This document shows positions 1 to 9,213 of a DNA stretch of 64,000 bases, piece by piece. A model generated the notes under the pieces. The model saw only the letters and a list, made by a program, of their open reading frames with translations, was not told the origin of the DNA and made no database searches. Each line of letters starts with the position of its first letter. Position 1 is the first letter of the stretch. Source of the DNA: GCA-003244245 sp038276315 (GTDB taxonomy: Bacteria; Actinomycetota; Actinomycetes; Mycobacteriales; Pseudonocardiaceae); NCBI GenBank assembly GCA_038276315.1, contig JBBPZY010000151.1:16890-80889 (forward strand). The letters are read 5' to 3'. Position numbers and translations under genes: made by a program.

Positions 1-299
1 CCGAAAATCAGTATCGCGCCGAGCCCGCCGAGCGTGACTCCCAGCGGTAGGGCGATCCACTGCTGGCCGAACAGGAAACCCACCCCGAACGCCACCGCAG
101 TGATGCCCAGGAACACCCCGATCATCAACGGCAGCAGGACCTTGTCCTCGCGGCGCTGAATATTGAAAGCCTCGAGGACCTGTGCCCGGCGCTGCTTGGA
201 CGCGGCGCGGGCCTCCTGCTTGGCGGCCTTCGCCGCCTCTTTGCCCTTAGTCCCGGATGCGGGCTTCGGGGGCGGTGTGGGGGGCGGTTTGGGGGGCAT
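1..299 (-). CDS. DUF4191 family membrane protein (5' part only; runs off the left edge)
   Basis: This is the N-terminal ~99 residues of a membrane protein of unknown function. The first ~45 residues are rich in Pro, Lys and Ala and highly charged. A motif FNIQRREDK follows, then two hydrophobic segments (LLPLMIGVFLGITAVAFGV and a second around WIALPLGVTLGG). This pattern matches the DUF4191 family, whose M. tuberculosis member Rv2219 also lies next to lipA. The ATG at 297-299 is 21 bp beyond the lipA stop on the same strand, so co-transcription with lipA is likely. The rest of the gene lies outside the window. Its biochemical role is unknown. Confidence 0.8.
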   Translation of the reverse strand, partial: MPPKPPPTPPPKPASGTKGKEAAKAAKQEARAASKQRRAQVLEAFNIQRREDKVLLPLMIGVFLGITAVAFGVGFLFGQQWIALPLGVTLGGLGAILIF

Positions 300-320
300 G
301 GCTCATAGGATACGTGCAGA

Positions 321-1289
321 TCACCGATGCTTGGATACCCGACCTCCACGGTGCGCGACGGCCTGCGCATAAAGCCGGCCAGCCCGGTAGGACGATCGGA
401 CCAGAGGTCCGGCCAGCACCCCGGCGAAACCCATCAGCTCGGCGGCGTGGGCATGCTCGACGAACTCCGTTGGCGGGATCCAGCGTGCCACCGGGTGGTG
501 GCGAGCCGAGGGTCGGAGGTACTGGGTGAGGGTGAGCAGCTCGCATCCTGTGGCATGCAGGTCGGCCATTGCAGCGGTGACCTCTTCGGGCTCCTCGCCA
601 AGACCCAGGATCAGGTTGGACTTGGTCACCAGTCCCGCGTCGCGAGCGGCCCGCAGCACATCTAGGGACCGCTGGTAGCGAAACCCGGGCCGAATCCGCT
701 TGAAGATCCTCGGCACTGTCTCCAGGTTGTGCGCCAACACCTCGGGCCCGGCGTCGAACACTTCGCGCAGTTGCTCGGGGCGGCCGGTGAAATCTGGGAT
801 GAGCAGCTCCACCCCGGTGCCAGCGTTGAGAGCATGGATTTGCCGCACGGTTTCGGCGTACAGCCAGGCGCCGCCGTCGGGCAGATCGTCCCGGGCGACC
901 CCGGTCACTGTCGAGTACCGCAGTCCCATCGCCTGCACCGATTCGGCGACCCGCCGTGGCTCGTCGCGGTCCAGCGGGGCGGGTCGGCCGGTGTCGATCT
1001 GGCAGAAGTCGCAACGCCGGGTGCACTGCTCGCCGCCGATGAGGAAGGTGGCCTCCCGGTCCTCCCAGCACTCATAGATGTTGGGGCAGCCAGCCGCCTG
1101 GCAGACCGTGTGCAGCCCCTCTCGGCGTACCAAGCTTTTGAGCTCGCGAAACGACGGACCCATCGTGGCTCGGATCCGGATCCACGGCGGCTTGCGCTCG
1201 ATCGGTGTTGCGCTGTTGCGAACCTCCAGACGCAGCAGTTTGCGCCCGCCGGGGTCGGGTCCTGCGACTGGCGTGGTCACCAGCGCCAC
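321..1289 (-). CDS. lipA: Lipoyl synthase
   Basis: Radical-SAM enzyme that inserts two sulfurs into the protein-bound octanoyl group on lipoyl domains, here presumably those of E2 (3255-4928) and GcvH (45598-45984). The auxiliary cluster ligands are C63, C68 and C74, in the CX4CX5C arrangement typical of LipA. The radical-SAM ligands are C89, C93 and C96 (CTRRCDFC). The C-terminal RSSYRAG supplies the conserved RSSY arginine-serine motif near the auxiliary cluster. The length of 322 aa is normal. The gene lies upstream of the DUF4191 gene and one base after the SDR stop, so an operon is likely. The octanoyltransferase gene lipB, usually its neighbour, is not here. Confidence 0.97.
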   Translation of the reverse strand: MALVTTPVAGPDPGGRKLLRLEVRNSATPIERKPPWIRIRATMGPSFRELKSLVRREGLHTVCQAAGCPNIYECWEDREATFLIGGEQCTRRCDFCQIDTGRPAPLDRDEPRRVAESVQAMGLRYSTVTGVARDDLPDGGAWLYAETVRQIHALNAGTGVELLIPDFTGRPEQLREVFDAGPEVLAHNLETVPRIFKRIRPGFRYQRSLDVLRAARDAGLVTKSNLILGLGEEPEEVTAAMADLHATGCELLTLTQYLRPSARHHPVARWIPPTEFVEHAHAAELMGFAGVLAGPLVRSSYRAGRLYAQAVAHRGGRVSKHR

Positions 1290-1290
1290 C

Positions 1291-2220
1291 CTACGCGGGG
1301 TCCGGCGTCACGCCGGTCAGCTCCGCGGTGCGTTCCCAGAGCAGCCAGGCAGTGTGCTCGTTGCGCGCGGCGTGGCTTGCCGCGACCCGGCCGGGGGCTC
1401 CCCGGGTCTGCCCGAGACTGGTCGGGCCGAAGTACTCCCCGCTGCGGACGTCGGCTGCGGTGGCCGCATAGAGCTGCGGCAACGTACCTGCGACGACGCC
1501 CTGGCTGATCAGCTTGTTGCCCCACCGTGCGACCTCGGCGAACGGCCCGGCTACCCGCATCCGGGTGGTGTTGACCACCAATTCAGTGTCGGTGAGGCCG
1601 GGATGAGCTGCGACCGCACACAGGTCCCGCCGGGCCCCCTGAGCTCGCCGGCCCAGCTCAAAGGTGAACAGCAGGTTGGCTAGCTTCGACGCGCTGTACG
1701 CGGCGACCGAGTTGTATCGCCGGTGCTCGAAGTTCAGATCACCGACGTCCAGGCCACCACCCCGGTGCGCGAGGCTGGATACCGTGACTACCCGGGCGCC
1801 GGGTAGCAGGGCCGGCGCCAGCAGCCAGGTCAGTGCGGCATGCCCGAGGTGGTTGGTGCCGATCTGCAACTCGAAGCCGTCGGCGGTGCGCCGCGGCGGA
1901 GACGCCATCACGCCGGCGTTGTTCACCAGCACGTCCAACCGGTCCCCGGTGATCGCGCGGACCTCGTCAGCGGCGTTGCGGATCGAGGTGAGGTCAGCCA
2001 GGTCGAGCTGGATCAGCGTGGCATCCGCCCCGCCGGACTTGGCCCGCACCCGGTCCACCGCCGCCCGCCCGCGTTGCGGGTCCCGGCAGGCCATCAGTAC
2101 GGTCGCGCCGCGGCTGGCGAGCACCATGGCGGTCTGCAGACCCAGACCCGAGTTGGCTCCGGTGACGAGCACTGTGCGGCCGGCCTGATCGGCCACGTCG
2201 GCCGCAGTCCATCCGCTCAC
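1291..2220 (-). CDS. Short-chain dehydrogenase/reductase (retinol dehydrogenase-like)
   Basis: Classical SDR with a Rossmann cofactor site TGANSGLG near the N-terminus, a conserved NNAGV, and the catalytic pair in YSASK. Arg and Asp after the second strand (ACRDPQRG) favour NADP(H). It resembles the actinobacterial family often annotated as retinol dehydrogenase or light-dependent protochlorophyllide reductase-like; the substrate is unknown. I chose the GTG at 2218-2220 (309 aa), because AGGGAAGG lies about 8 nt upstream and the protein then begins VSGWTAADV, as in relatives. An upstream in-frame start at 2250 would add ten residues including that ribosome site. It sits where lipB is found in mycobacteria, between lipA and the epimerase. 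Confidence 0.88.
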   Translation of the reverse strand: MSGWTAADVADQAGRTVLVTGANSGLGLQTAMVLASRGATVLMACRDPQRGRAAVDRVRAKSGGADATLIQLDLADLTSIRNAADEVRAITGDRLDVLVNNAGVMASPPRRTADGFELQIGTNHLGHAALTWLLAPALLPGARVVTVSSLAHRGGGLDVGDLNFEHRRYNSVAAYSASKLANLLFTFELGRRAQGARRDLCAVAAHPGLTDTELVVNTTRMRVAGPFAEVARWGNKLISQGVVAGTLPQLYAATAADVRSGEYFGPTSLGQTRGAPGRVAASHAARNEHTAWLLWERTAELTGVTPDPA

Positions 2221-2318
2221 TGCATGCACCTTCCCTATGTACATGACCATCGGATAGCGACGGCTGGGGTAGCGACGGTCGTGAACGAGAGGTTACGCCG
2301 GTCATCGGTATCCATCGG

Positions 2319-3209
2319 CTACTTCAGGGCAGTTCCCAGCGCCGCTGGCAGTGTCGGATGCTGGAAGGGATAGCGGTGTCTGCGCAGTACCGCAGGCACC
2401 GCGCGCTGCCCCGTCAGCACCATCTCGTCCACCAGTTCTGCGCCGCGCACCAGACGCAGCGCGAAACCGGGCACCGCCAGCAGGGTCGGCCGGTGCATCG
2501 CCTCGCCGACCGCCTTAGTGAACTCTTCATTGGTCACCGGGTCTGGACCACTGAGATTGACTGGACCGGACAGCTCGTCGTGTTCCACGGCAAAGCGGAT
2601 CGCACCGACTTCGTCGTCCAGCGAAATCCACGGCATGTACTGCGCTCCGCTGCCCAGCCGGCCACCCAGACCGACCGCGAACAGTGGTCTGAGCTGGCCC
2701 ATCAAGCCACCGGACGGAGAGATCACCAGGCCGGTGCGCAGCCGCACCACCCGTGCCCCGGCCCGTTCCGCGGTCGCCGTGGCCGCTTCCCAGTCCCGGC
2801 AGACTCCAGCGAGAAAGCCCGCACCTGCCGGGGCGGTCTCGTCGACCTCCCGATCTCCGGTGTCGCCGTAGTACCCCACTCCGGAGGCGTTGACCAGAAC
2901 CGGCACCCGACGCTCGGCGACCGCTGTGGCGAGTACCTCAGTGGGTGCGATGCGGCTGTCCCGGATGGCCTGCTTGAACTCCCCAGACCAGCGCCGATCT
3001 GCCATCGCCGAGCCGCACAGGTTGACCACTGCGTCGATACCATCCAAAGTGCCGGCGTCCATCGTTGCCGCCGACGGGTCCCAAGCCCGTTCGTCCGAAC
3101 CGCGGGGGCGCCCTCGCACTAGCCGCAGCACGTCGTGCCCAGCTTGGAGCAGCAACGCCACCAACGCTGTACCAATGAGACCCGACGACCCGGCGATCGC
3201 GACGCGCAT
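2319..3209 (-). CDS. TIGR01777 family NAD-dependent epimerase/dehydratase (SDR39U1-like)
   Basis: A 296-aa atypical SDR. The N-terminus has the nucleotide-binding glycine motif GSSGLIGTAL. It also has the family motifs DAVVNLCG, the block around VNASGVGYYGDTGDR, and a C-terminal DUF1731-like segment ending PFQHPTLPAAL. The family includes E. coli YfcH and M. tuberculosis Rv2216; the physiological substrate is not known. It lies between the E2 gene and the SDR on the same strand. In mycobacteria the homologue is likewise next to dlaT, so the association with lipoyl enzymes is conserved though unexplained. Confidence 0.92.
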   Translation of the reverse strand: MRVAIAGSSGLIGTALVALLLQAGHDVLRLVRGRPRGSDERAWDPSAATMDAGTLDGIDAVVNLCGSAMADRRWSGEFKQAIRDSRIAPTEVLATAVAERRVPVLVNASGVGYYGDTGDREVDETAPAGAGFLAGVCRDWEAATATAERAGARVVRLRTGLVISPSGGLMGQLRPLFAVGLGGRLGSGAQYMPWISLDDEVGAIRFAVEHDELSGPVNLSGPDPVTNEEFTKAVGEAMHRPTLLAVPGFALRLVRGAELVDEMVLTGQRAVPAVLRRHRYPFQHPTLPAALGTALK

Positions 3210-3254
3210 GAGTGAATCTTCTCCTACCCGACCGGGTTCTTGAGCGGGGGAGGG

Positions 3255-4928
3255 CTAGGGCTCGAATATGGCGCCGCTGAGGCGCTGTTTGATGGTGTTG
3301 AGGAATCGCGCGGCGTCGGCTCCATCGACAAGCCGGTGATCGTAGGACAGCGCCAGGTAGATAATCGAGCGAACTCCGATCGTGTCGCCGTCCTCGCCGG
3401 CGAGGACGACTGGCCGCTTGACCACACTGCCGGTACCGAGGATCCCGACCTGCGGTTGCAGGATGATCGGTGTGTCGAACAATGCCCCTCGCGAGCCGGT
3501 GTTGCTGAGGGTGAACGTGCCGCCGCTCATCTCATCCGGGGTGATCTTGTTCGTCCTGGTCCGCTCGGCGACGTCGGCGATCCGGCGGGCCAGTCCGGCG
3601 ATGTTGAGATCACCCGCGTCGTGGATCACCGGCACGAGCAGGCCGCGCTCGGTGTCCACGGCGATGCCGAGGTGCTCCGCGCCGTGGTAGGTGATTTCGC
3701 CCTTATCGGTGTCGATCGAGGCGTTGACTTTCGGGTATTGCTTGAGCGCCTCAACGGTGGCTTGGGCGAAGAACGGCAGGAACGACAGCTTGACGCCCTC
3801 TCGGGCCTCGAAGTCTCGTTTCGTTCGATCGCGCAGCCGGGCCAGACGGGTGATGTCAGCCTCCACCACGGTGGTGAGCTGCGCGGAGATCTGCAGCGAC
3901 TCAACCATCCGCTTGGCGATGACGCTGCGCATCCGGGACATCTTCTCGGTTGCGCCGCGCAGCTCGGAGACCGCCGCCGGTAGCTGGGGCGAGTGGGGTG
4001 CCGCGGTGGACGGCGGCTGCTGCGGTGCGGGCGGGGCCGGCGGTTGCTGCGGCGCAGCCGGCTGGGGTTCGGGCATTTCGACGGCAGCGAGTACATCCTG
4101 CTTCCGGATCCGCCCACCCACCCCGGTGCCCTGCACGGTCGACAGGTCAACGCCGTGTTCGCTCGCGAGCTTGCGGACCAGTGGTGTCACGTACGGTGAG
4201 CCGCCCGCCGCTCCGTCGTACCCACTGAACCCTGATGCTGCGGCGCGGTCGGCGGGCGGCTCTGGCTCGGTCCTTTGTTGGGGCGGATCCGGAGTGCCTG
4301 GTGGCGGCGCCTCACTCAGGCCATCACGGTCGCCCACCGTGGCTAGGGTGGCGCCGATGGCAACGGTCTCGTCTTGCGCAGCGATGATCTCCAGTACGGT
4401 GCCCGCAACCGGGGAGGGGATCTCGGTGTCGACCTTGTCGGTCGATACCTCGACGAGAGGTTCGTCCACAGCGACGGTGTCACCGACCTGCTTAAGCCAC
4501 CGGGTCACCGTTCCCGCAGTGACGCTTTCACCCAGCGCGGGCATCGTCACGGCTGTGCCGGAGCCAGCGGACGCGGTTGGCGGCGCGGCTGGCCGGGGCG
4601 GTGGTTGCGCCGACGGGGGGCGACTGCCCGGCTGAGTGAACTCGGCGGGCGCGGGCGTGGGCTTGGGCTGATCGGCTTTGGGCTGATCGGCAGGGTCACC
4701 GATCACGGCGAGCTCCGCGCCGACCTCGACAGTCTCGTCCGCGGGCACAACGATCCGCTGCAGCACGCCGGCCGCCGGCGACGGGATCTCGGTGTCGACC
4801 TTGTCGGTGGACACCTCGACCAAAGGTTCGTCCACCTCAACGGTGTCACCTTCGTTTTTGAGCCAGCGCGTCACCGTTCCTTCGGTGACGCTCTCGCCCA
4901 GCGCAGGCATCGCCACGGAGTACGCCAT
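3255..4928 (-). CDS. sucB: Dihydrolipoamide acyltransferase (E2) with two lipoyl domains
   Basis: E2 core of 2-oxoacid dehydrogenase, called DlaT in M. tuberculosis. Two lipoyl domains carry the VEVSTDKVDTEIPSP motif, with the lipoylated lysines at about K43 and K165, separated by a Pro/Ala linker. A peripheral-subunit-binding domain lies at about 244-280 (TPLVRKLA, GTGVGGRI). The C-terminal acyltransferase domain has the catalytic SYDHRLVDG with His at about 531. The length of 557 aa is usual for the two-lipoyl actinobacterial form. lpdA (E3) is 35 bp upstream on the same strand, so the two are probably one operon. In mycobacteria this E2 serves pyruvate dehydrogenase and peroxynitrite reductase. 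The annotated name sucB is historical. Confidence 0.96.
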   Translation of the reverse strand: MAYSVAMPALGESVTEGTVTRWLKNEGDTVEVDEPLVEVSTDKVDTEIPSPAAGVLQRIVVPADETVEVGAELAVIGDPADQPKADQPKPTPAPAEFTQPGSRPPSAQPPPRPAAPPTASAGSGTAVTMPALGESVTAGTVTRWLKQVGDTVAVDEPLVEVSTDKVDTEIPSPVAGTVLEIIAAQDETVAIGATLATVGDRDGLSEAPPPGTPDPPQQRTEPEPPADRAAASGFSGYDGAAGGSPYVTPLVRKLASEHGVDLSTVQGTGVGGRIRKQDVLAAVEMPEPQPAAPQQPPAPPAPQQPPSTAAPHSPQLPAAVSELRGATEKMSRMRSVIAKRMVESLQISAQLTTVVEADITRLARLRDRTKRDFEAREGVKLSFLPFFAQATVEALKQYPKVNASIDTDKGEITYHGAEHLGIAVDTERGLLVPVIHDAGDLNIAGLARRIADVAERTRTNKITPDEMSGGTFTLSNTGSRGALFDTPIILQPQVGILGTGSVVKRPVVLAGEDGDTIGVRSIIYLALSYDHRLVDGADAARFLNTIKQRLSGAIFEP

Positions 4929-4963
4929 CTGTTGCCTCGACTCCTCGTCTTCCGTAGGTGTTG

Positions 4964-6343
4964 TCAGCCGTGCGCGTGCAGTGGCTTGCCGGCCAGGGCG
5001 AGGTGCGCCTCACCGAGCGCCTCGTTCTGCGTGGGGTGGGCATGCACCAGCGCGGCGACGTCCTCCGGGTAGGCCTCCCAGTTGACGATCAGCTGGGCCT
5101 CGCCGACCAGCTCGCCGACTCGGTCGCCGACCATATGCACTCCCACCACCGGACCATTCTTGGCGCGTACCAGCTTGATCGCGCCCTTGGTCTGCAAGAT
5201 CTGGCTGCGTCCGTTGCCGGCCAAGTCGTAGATGATCGTCTCGATGTCTCCGTGGCGGTCCTTGGCCAGCGCCTCTGTGAGCCCGACCGACGCTACCTGC
5301 GGCTCGCAGTAGGTCACCCGCGGGATACCGTCCTCATCGATCGGGGCGGGGGTACGCCCAGCGATGTCTTCGGCGAGGAAGACGCCTTGAGCGAACCCGC
5401 GATGGGCGAGTTGTAGCCCAGGCACGATGTCCCCCAGCGCGTACACCCCCGGAAGGTTGGTGCGTAGCCGTTCGTCGGTGAGCACGAACCCGCGGTCCAT
5501 GGCCACGCCGGCCTCCGCGTACCCGGCCTCCGCGGTATTCGGTCCCCGGCCCACGGCGACCAGCAGCAGATCAGCCTCGAGCTGCTCCCCGGACTCCAGG
5601 CTCACTGTGACTCCGGAGTCGGACTGGGTCGCACCTGTGAACCGCACCCCGGTTTTGAATGTGATACCTCGCCGCCGGAAAGCCCGCTCCAGTTGCTTGG
5701 AACAGAAATCGTCCTCGGCGGGGACAAGCCGGGGCAGCGCCTCGACAACAGTCACCTCGGCCCCGAAGGAGCGCCATACGCTGGCGAACTCGACACCGAT
5801 GACGCCGCCGCCCAATACCACCACTCGGTCCGGCACATAGTTGAAATTCAGCGCCTGATCGCTGGTGATAAAGCGGCCGCCGATCTCCAGGTCGGGTAGA
5901 GACTTGGCATAGGAACCGGTTGCCAGCACAATGGCGTGCCCGGTATAGCGCTGCCCATCAACGTCGACGGCATCTGGAGCGACGAACTTGCCGGTGCCCT
6001 CGACATAGCGGATCCCTCGGGAGGACACCAACCCCTGCAGGCCCTTGAACATCTTGGCGACGACGCCATCCTTGTACTTATTGACGCCCGCCATGTCGAT
6101 GCCCTCGAGCGTTGTCTTCACCCCGAACTGATGGCCGTCCCGTGCAGCGTCGGCTACCTCAGCAGACTGCAGCAGCGCTTTGGTGGGGATGCAGCCGCGG
6201 TGCAGGCACGTGCCACCCAGTTTGTCCTTCTCTACCAGGACGACCGACAGACCCAGCTGGGCAGCGCGCAGCGCGCAGGCGTAACCACCCGAGCCGCCAC
6301 CGAGGATCACCAGATCGGTGGTGCTTACTGAAGTCTCTGTCAC
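4964..6343 (-). CDS. lpdA: Dihydrolipoyl dehydrogenase (E3)
   Basis: FAD-dependent disulfide oxidoreductase that reoxidises dihydrolipoamide on E2 and GcvH. The N-terminal FAD site is LGGGSGGYACALRAAQLG. The redox disulfide is C46/C51 in GGTCLHRGCIPTK. The NAD site is VVLGGGVIGVEFAS. The C-terminal catalytic His-Glu pair is in HPTQNE (about H436/E441). The length of 459 aa is normal. It lies immediately upstream of the E2 gene. With gcvT, gcvH and gcvP also in this window, the one E3 could serve both the 2-oxoacid dehydrogenases and the glycine cleavage system. Confidence 0.96.
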   Translation of the reverse strand: MTETSVSTTDLVILGGGSGGYACALRAAQLGLSVVLVEKDKLGGTCLHRGCIPTKALLQSAEVADAARDGHQFGVKTTLEGIDMAGVNKYKDGVVAKMFKGLQGLVSSRGIRYVEGTGKFVAPDAVDVDGQRYTGHAIVLATGSYAKSLPDLEIGGRFITSDQALNFNYVPDRVVVLGGGVIGVEFASVWRSFGAEVTVVEALPRLVPAEDDFCSKQLERAFRRRGITFKTGVRFTGATQSDSGVTVSLESGEQLEADLLLVAVGRGPNTAEAGYAEAGVAMDRGFVLTDERLRTNLPGVYALGDIVPGLQLAHRGFAQGVFLAEDIAGRTPAPIDEDGIPRVTYCEPQVASVGLTEALAKDRHGDIETIIYDLAGNGRSQILQTKGAIKLVRAKNGPVVGVHMVGDRVGELVGEAQLIVNWEAYPEDVAALVHAHPTQNEALGEAHLALAGKPLHAHG

Positions 6344-6436
6344 TGAGACGCTCCTGGGGCAGACGTCGGTGAACTCCTATTGCGCGCCACGGCCATCTTG
6401 TCATCCAAGGAGCATTCTCAGCGCTCGGGAACGCGA

Positions 6437-7924
6437 TCAGCCTTGTTCGGCGATGTCGGCGAGGACAGCGGCCAGGGTGCGCACCGGTACGCCGGTGCCT
6501 CCCTTGCCGGTGTATCCCCACGGTGAGCCGCTGTTGTAGGCGGGGCCGGCGATGTCCAGATGCGCCCAGGGGATGTCATCGGCGACGAACTCGGACAGGA
6601 ATACCCCGGCGGTGAGCATGCCGCCCCAGCGATGGCTCGCCACGTTGGCGATGTCAGCGAGCTTGGAGTCCAAATCCGAGCGCAGGTGTTCGGGTAACGG
6701 CATCGCCCAGCCGTTCTCCCCGACCTGCTGGGAGATCGCGGTGACCCGGTCGCGGAACTCTGGGGTGCCCATGATCCCCGGGGTGCGACTGCCCAGTGCG
6801 ACGATCTGGGCGCCGGTGAGGGTGGCGGCGTCGATGAGATAGTCCGGGGCGTCCTGCGCTGCGCGAACCAGCGCGTCGGCGAGAATCAGTCGCCCCTCGG
6901 CATCGGTGTTGAGCACCTCGACGGTGGTGCCGCCGTACATCGTGAGGACGTCCCCGGGCCGGTATGCGGTGGCCGAAGGCATGTTCTCGGCCATCGGCAC
7001 GGTGGCGATCACTTCCACCGGAAGTTCCAGCCGGGCGGCGAGCACGGTGGTGACGACCACGGCAGCCGCGCCCGCCATGTCCATGGTCATCTCTTCCATC
7101 TTCGCCGCCGGCTTGATCGAGATGCCGCCGGTGTCGAACGTGACTCCCTTGCCGACCAATGCCACCTTCGCTCTTGACGTGGCCGGTGCGTAATGCAGCC
7201 GGACCAGCCGCGGCGGACGGGACGAGCCGCCGCCGACCCCCAGGATGCCGCCGTATCCGTCGCGCTGCAGGGCCTTCTCGTCTAGCACCTCGGTGCGCAG
7301 ACCGGCCGCTTGCGCCATCGTCACGGCACGATCGGCGAACGAGGCCGGGTAGAGGTCGTTGGGCGGGGTGGTCACCAGATCCCGCGCGGCCCTCACCGCT
7401 TCGGCAATGGCGACGGCCCGGGCAAGGTCCGCTCTCGGCCCTGCGCTGCTGGCCGAAGACACCGACAGGTCCATCTGGCCCAGCGGCCCGTCGCCGTTGC
7501 GGGACCGGTAGGCGGTGAACGCGTAGCTGCCCAGCGCGGTGCCCTCCGCGGCGGCGGCCAGGTCGGTCCGGGACAGCGTCGTGACGGCCCGAGCCATGCC
7601 AGCCAGCGCGCGGGATGCCGCACCAGCGGCTCGGCGCACCTGCTCGCTGGTGGGCTGTCCGTCGACCTCGCCGAGACCGGTAGCGATCAGCAACGGGGCA
7701 CTGATGGCTCCGCGAGTCGGTACCTTGATCACCTCGTCGGCCCTGCCTCGGGCACCGAGCATGGCCAGCAGGTCGCTGAGTGCACCGTCGAACGCCGCAT
7801 CGACCTCAGCGTTGCCCGGCAGGAGTCGGGGACCCCCTTCGCCGGACATGATTCCCACCACAAGCGCGTCGACGGTCGCGGTGGTCACCGAGGCATCGGT
7901 GAGGCGCAGCGTCGGGGTGGTCAC
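6437..7924 (-). CDS. pepA: Leucyl aminopeptidase (M17 family)
   Basis: Cytosolic two-metal M17 aminopeptidase that releases N-terminal residues from peptides. The catalytic C-terminal domain has the signature NTDAEGRL and the metal- and Lys-containing region KGVTFDTGGISIKP. The N-terminal ~160 residues form the variable M17 domain. The length of 495 aa is normal. It is divergent from gcvT across 83 bp. The same order (pepA next to gcvT) is found in mycobacteria (Rv2213/Rv2211c). Confidence 0.96.
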   Translation of the reverse strand: MTTPTLRLTDASVTTATVDALVVGIMSGEGGPRLLPGNAEVDAAFDGALSDLLAMLGARGRADEVIKVPTRGAISAPLLIATGLGEVDGQPTSEQVRRAAGAASRALAGMARAVTTLSRTDLAAAAEGTALGSYAFTAYRSRNGDGPLGQMDLSVSSASSAGPRADLARAVAIAEAVRAARDLVTTPPNDLYPASFADRAVTMAQAAGLRTEVLDEKALQRDGYGGILGVGGGSSRPPRLVRLHYAPATSRAKVALVGKGVTFDTGGISIKPAAKMEEMTMDMAGAAAVVVTTVLAARLELPVEVIATVPMAENMPSATAYRPGDVLTMYGGTTVEVLNTDAEGRLILADALVRAAQDAPDYLIDAATLTGAQIVALGSRTPGIMGTPEFRDRVTAISQQVGENGWAMPLPEHLRSDLDSKLADIANVASHRWGGMLTAGVFLSEFVADDIPWAHLDIAGPAYNSGSPWGYTGKGGTGVPVRTLAAVLADIAEQG

Positions 7925-8007
7925 GGTGATCTCCCTGTTGATCTCGTCAGAGGATTGAGCGCATCGGGTGCGGGGCGGTGTACCACTAGAGGTAGCGTTC
8001 CATAGCC

Positions 8008-9114
8008 GTGAGTACCGACCTGCACCGCGGACCCCTGCACGCCTCGCACTTCGCGGTCGGCGCCACCCTGGGGCCGTTCGGCGGATGGGAAATGCCGATC
8101 AGCTACCCCGGCGGAGGCGTCATCGCCGAGCACACCGCGGTACGGGAGGCAGTCGGTGTGTTCGACGTCACTCACCTAGGTAAGATCAACATCGTTGGTG
8201 CGGGGGCTGCGGAGTTCGTCAACTCCTGTTTCACCGCAGACCTCGCGAAAATCCATCCAGGGCAGGCCCAATACACCTTGTACTGCGCCGATGACGGCGG
8301 CGTGGCGGACGATCTCATCGCCTATCTGGTCAGCCCGGACGAGGTGTACTGCGTGCCGAATGCCGAGAACACGTCGGAGGTCGGTCGCCGACTGGCCGCC
8401 GCCGCGCCCCGGGCGGTGCGGGTGCTCGACCAGCAGCAAGACTACGCGGTGCTGGCTGTGCAGGGACCACGCTCGGCCGAGTTACTCGCTTCCGTGGGCT
8501 TGACCGTCGCCGGCATGGACTACATGGCCTTCGCCGACGTCGACCACGACGGCGGTGCAGCACTGCGCGTGGGCCGCACTGGCTACACCGGCGAGCGTGG
8601 CTACGAACTGTTGCCGTCCTGGGGAGACGCGCCGGCACTGTGGGAAGCGCTCCTCGCCGCCGCCGACCCACTTGGTGGTCGCGCGTGCGGGCTCGGCGCC
8701 CGCGACACCCTACGCACTGAGATGGGTTACTCCCTGCACGGCCAGGATCTGGGTCCCGACATCACCCCGCTGCAGGGTGGTGTCTCGTGGGCGATCGGCT
8801 GGCACAAGGCGGCCTTCTGGGGACGGGAGGCGTTACTCGCCGAGCGACAGCGCGGTCCGTCGCGGCGGCTGCGCGGCCTTCGCGCCACCGGGCGTGGGGT
8901 GCCGCGGCCGCACATGGCAGTGCGGACCTCGGCGGGTGTGCCGGTGGGGGAGACCACCTCGGGCACCTTCTCGCCGACTCTGAGTACCGGTATCGCGCTG
9001 GCGCTGCTCGATCCCGGCGTGCGACCCGGAGACCGCGTCGAGGTCGACGTCCGTGGCCGGGCGTTGCCCTGCGAGGTCATCACGCCCCCGTTCGTCCCCT
9101 CCCACGTGCGCTGA
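8008..9114 (+). CDS. gcvT: Aminomethyltransferase, glycine cleavage T protein
   Basis: Transfers the methylene group from aminomethyl-lipoyl GcvH to tetrahydrofolate. It is the T component of the glycine cleavage complex with GcvH (45598), GcvP (48878) and Lpd (4964). The GTG start gives a protein opening with LHRGPLHASH, typical of the family. Conserved features include GGWEMPISY, DVTHLGKI, GRTGYTGERGYE and the C-terminal barrel with TSGTFSPTL. The length of 368 aa is normal. It is 37 kb away from gcvH and gcvP, so the system is split, as in mycobacteria. No glycine riboswitch core was seen in the 83-bp region upstream. Confidence 0.96.
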   Translation: MSTDLHRGPLHASHFAVGATLGPFGGWEMPISYPGGGVIAEHTAVREAVGVFDVTHLGKINIVGAGAAEFVNSCFTADLAKIHPGQAQYTLYCADDGGVADDLIAYLVSPDEVYCVPNAENTSEVGRRLAAAAPRAVRVLDQQQDYAVLAVQGPRSAELLASVGLTVAGMDYMAFADVDHDGGAALRVGRTGYTGERGYELLPSWGDAPALWEALLAAADPLGGRACGLGARDTLRTEMGYSLHGQDLGPDITPLQGGVSWAIGWHKAAFWGREALLAERQRGPSRRLRGLRATGRGVPRPHMAVRTSAGVPVGETTSGTFSPTLSTGIALALLDPGVRPGDRVEVDVRGRALPCEVITPPFVPSHVR

Positions 9115-9213
9115 CGCGCCCTGGTCGGCGCTTCGAGTGCAGGACGGAACCACCCGCAGTAAAGTAGTGGGACGTCCTACCATTCCTGCGCACGACGGGA
9201 TACCGTGCTGGTC

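Noticed and set aside
3240..4635. Long plus-strand frames opposite the E2 gene
   Set aside because: The lipoyl and acyltransferase motifs on the minus strand are unmistakable; the plus frames have low-complexity shadow composition.
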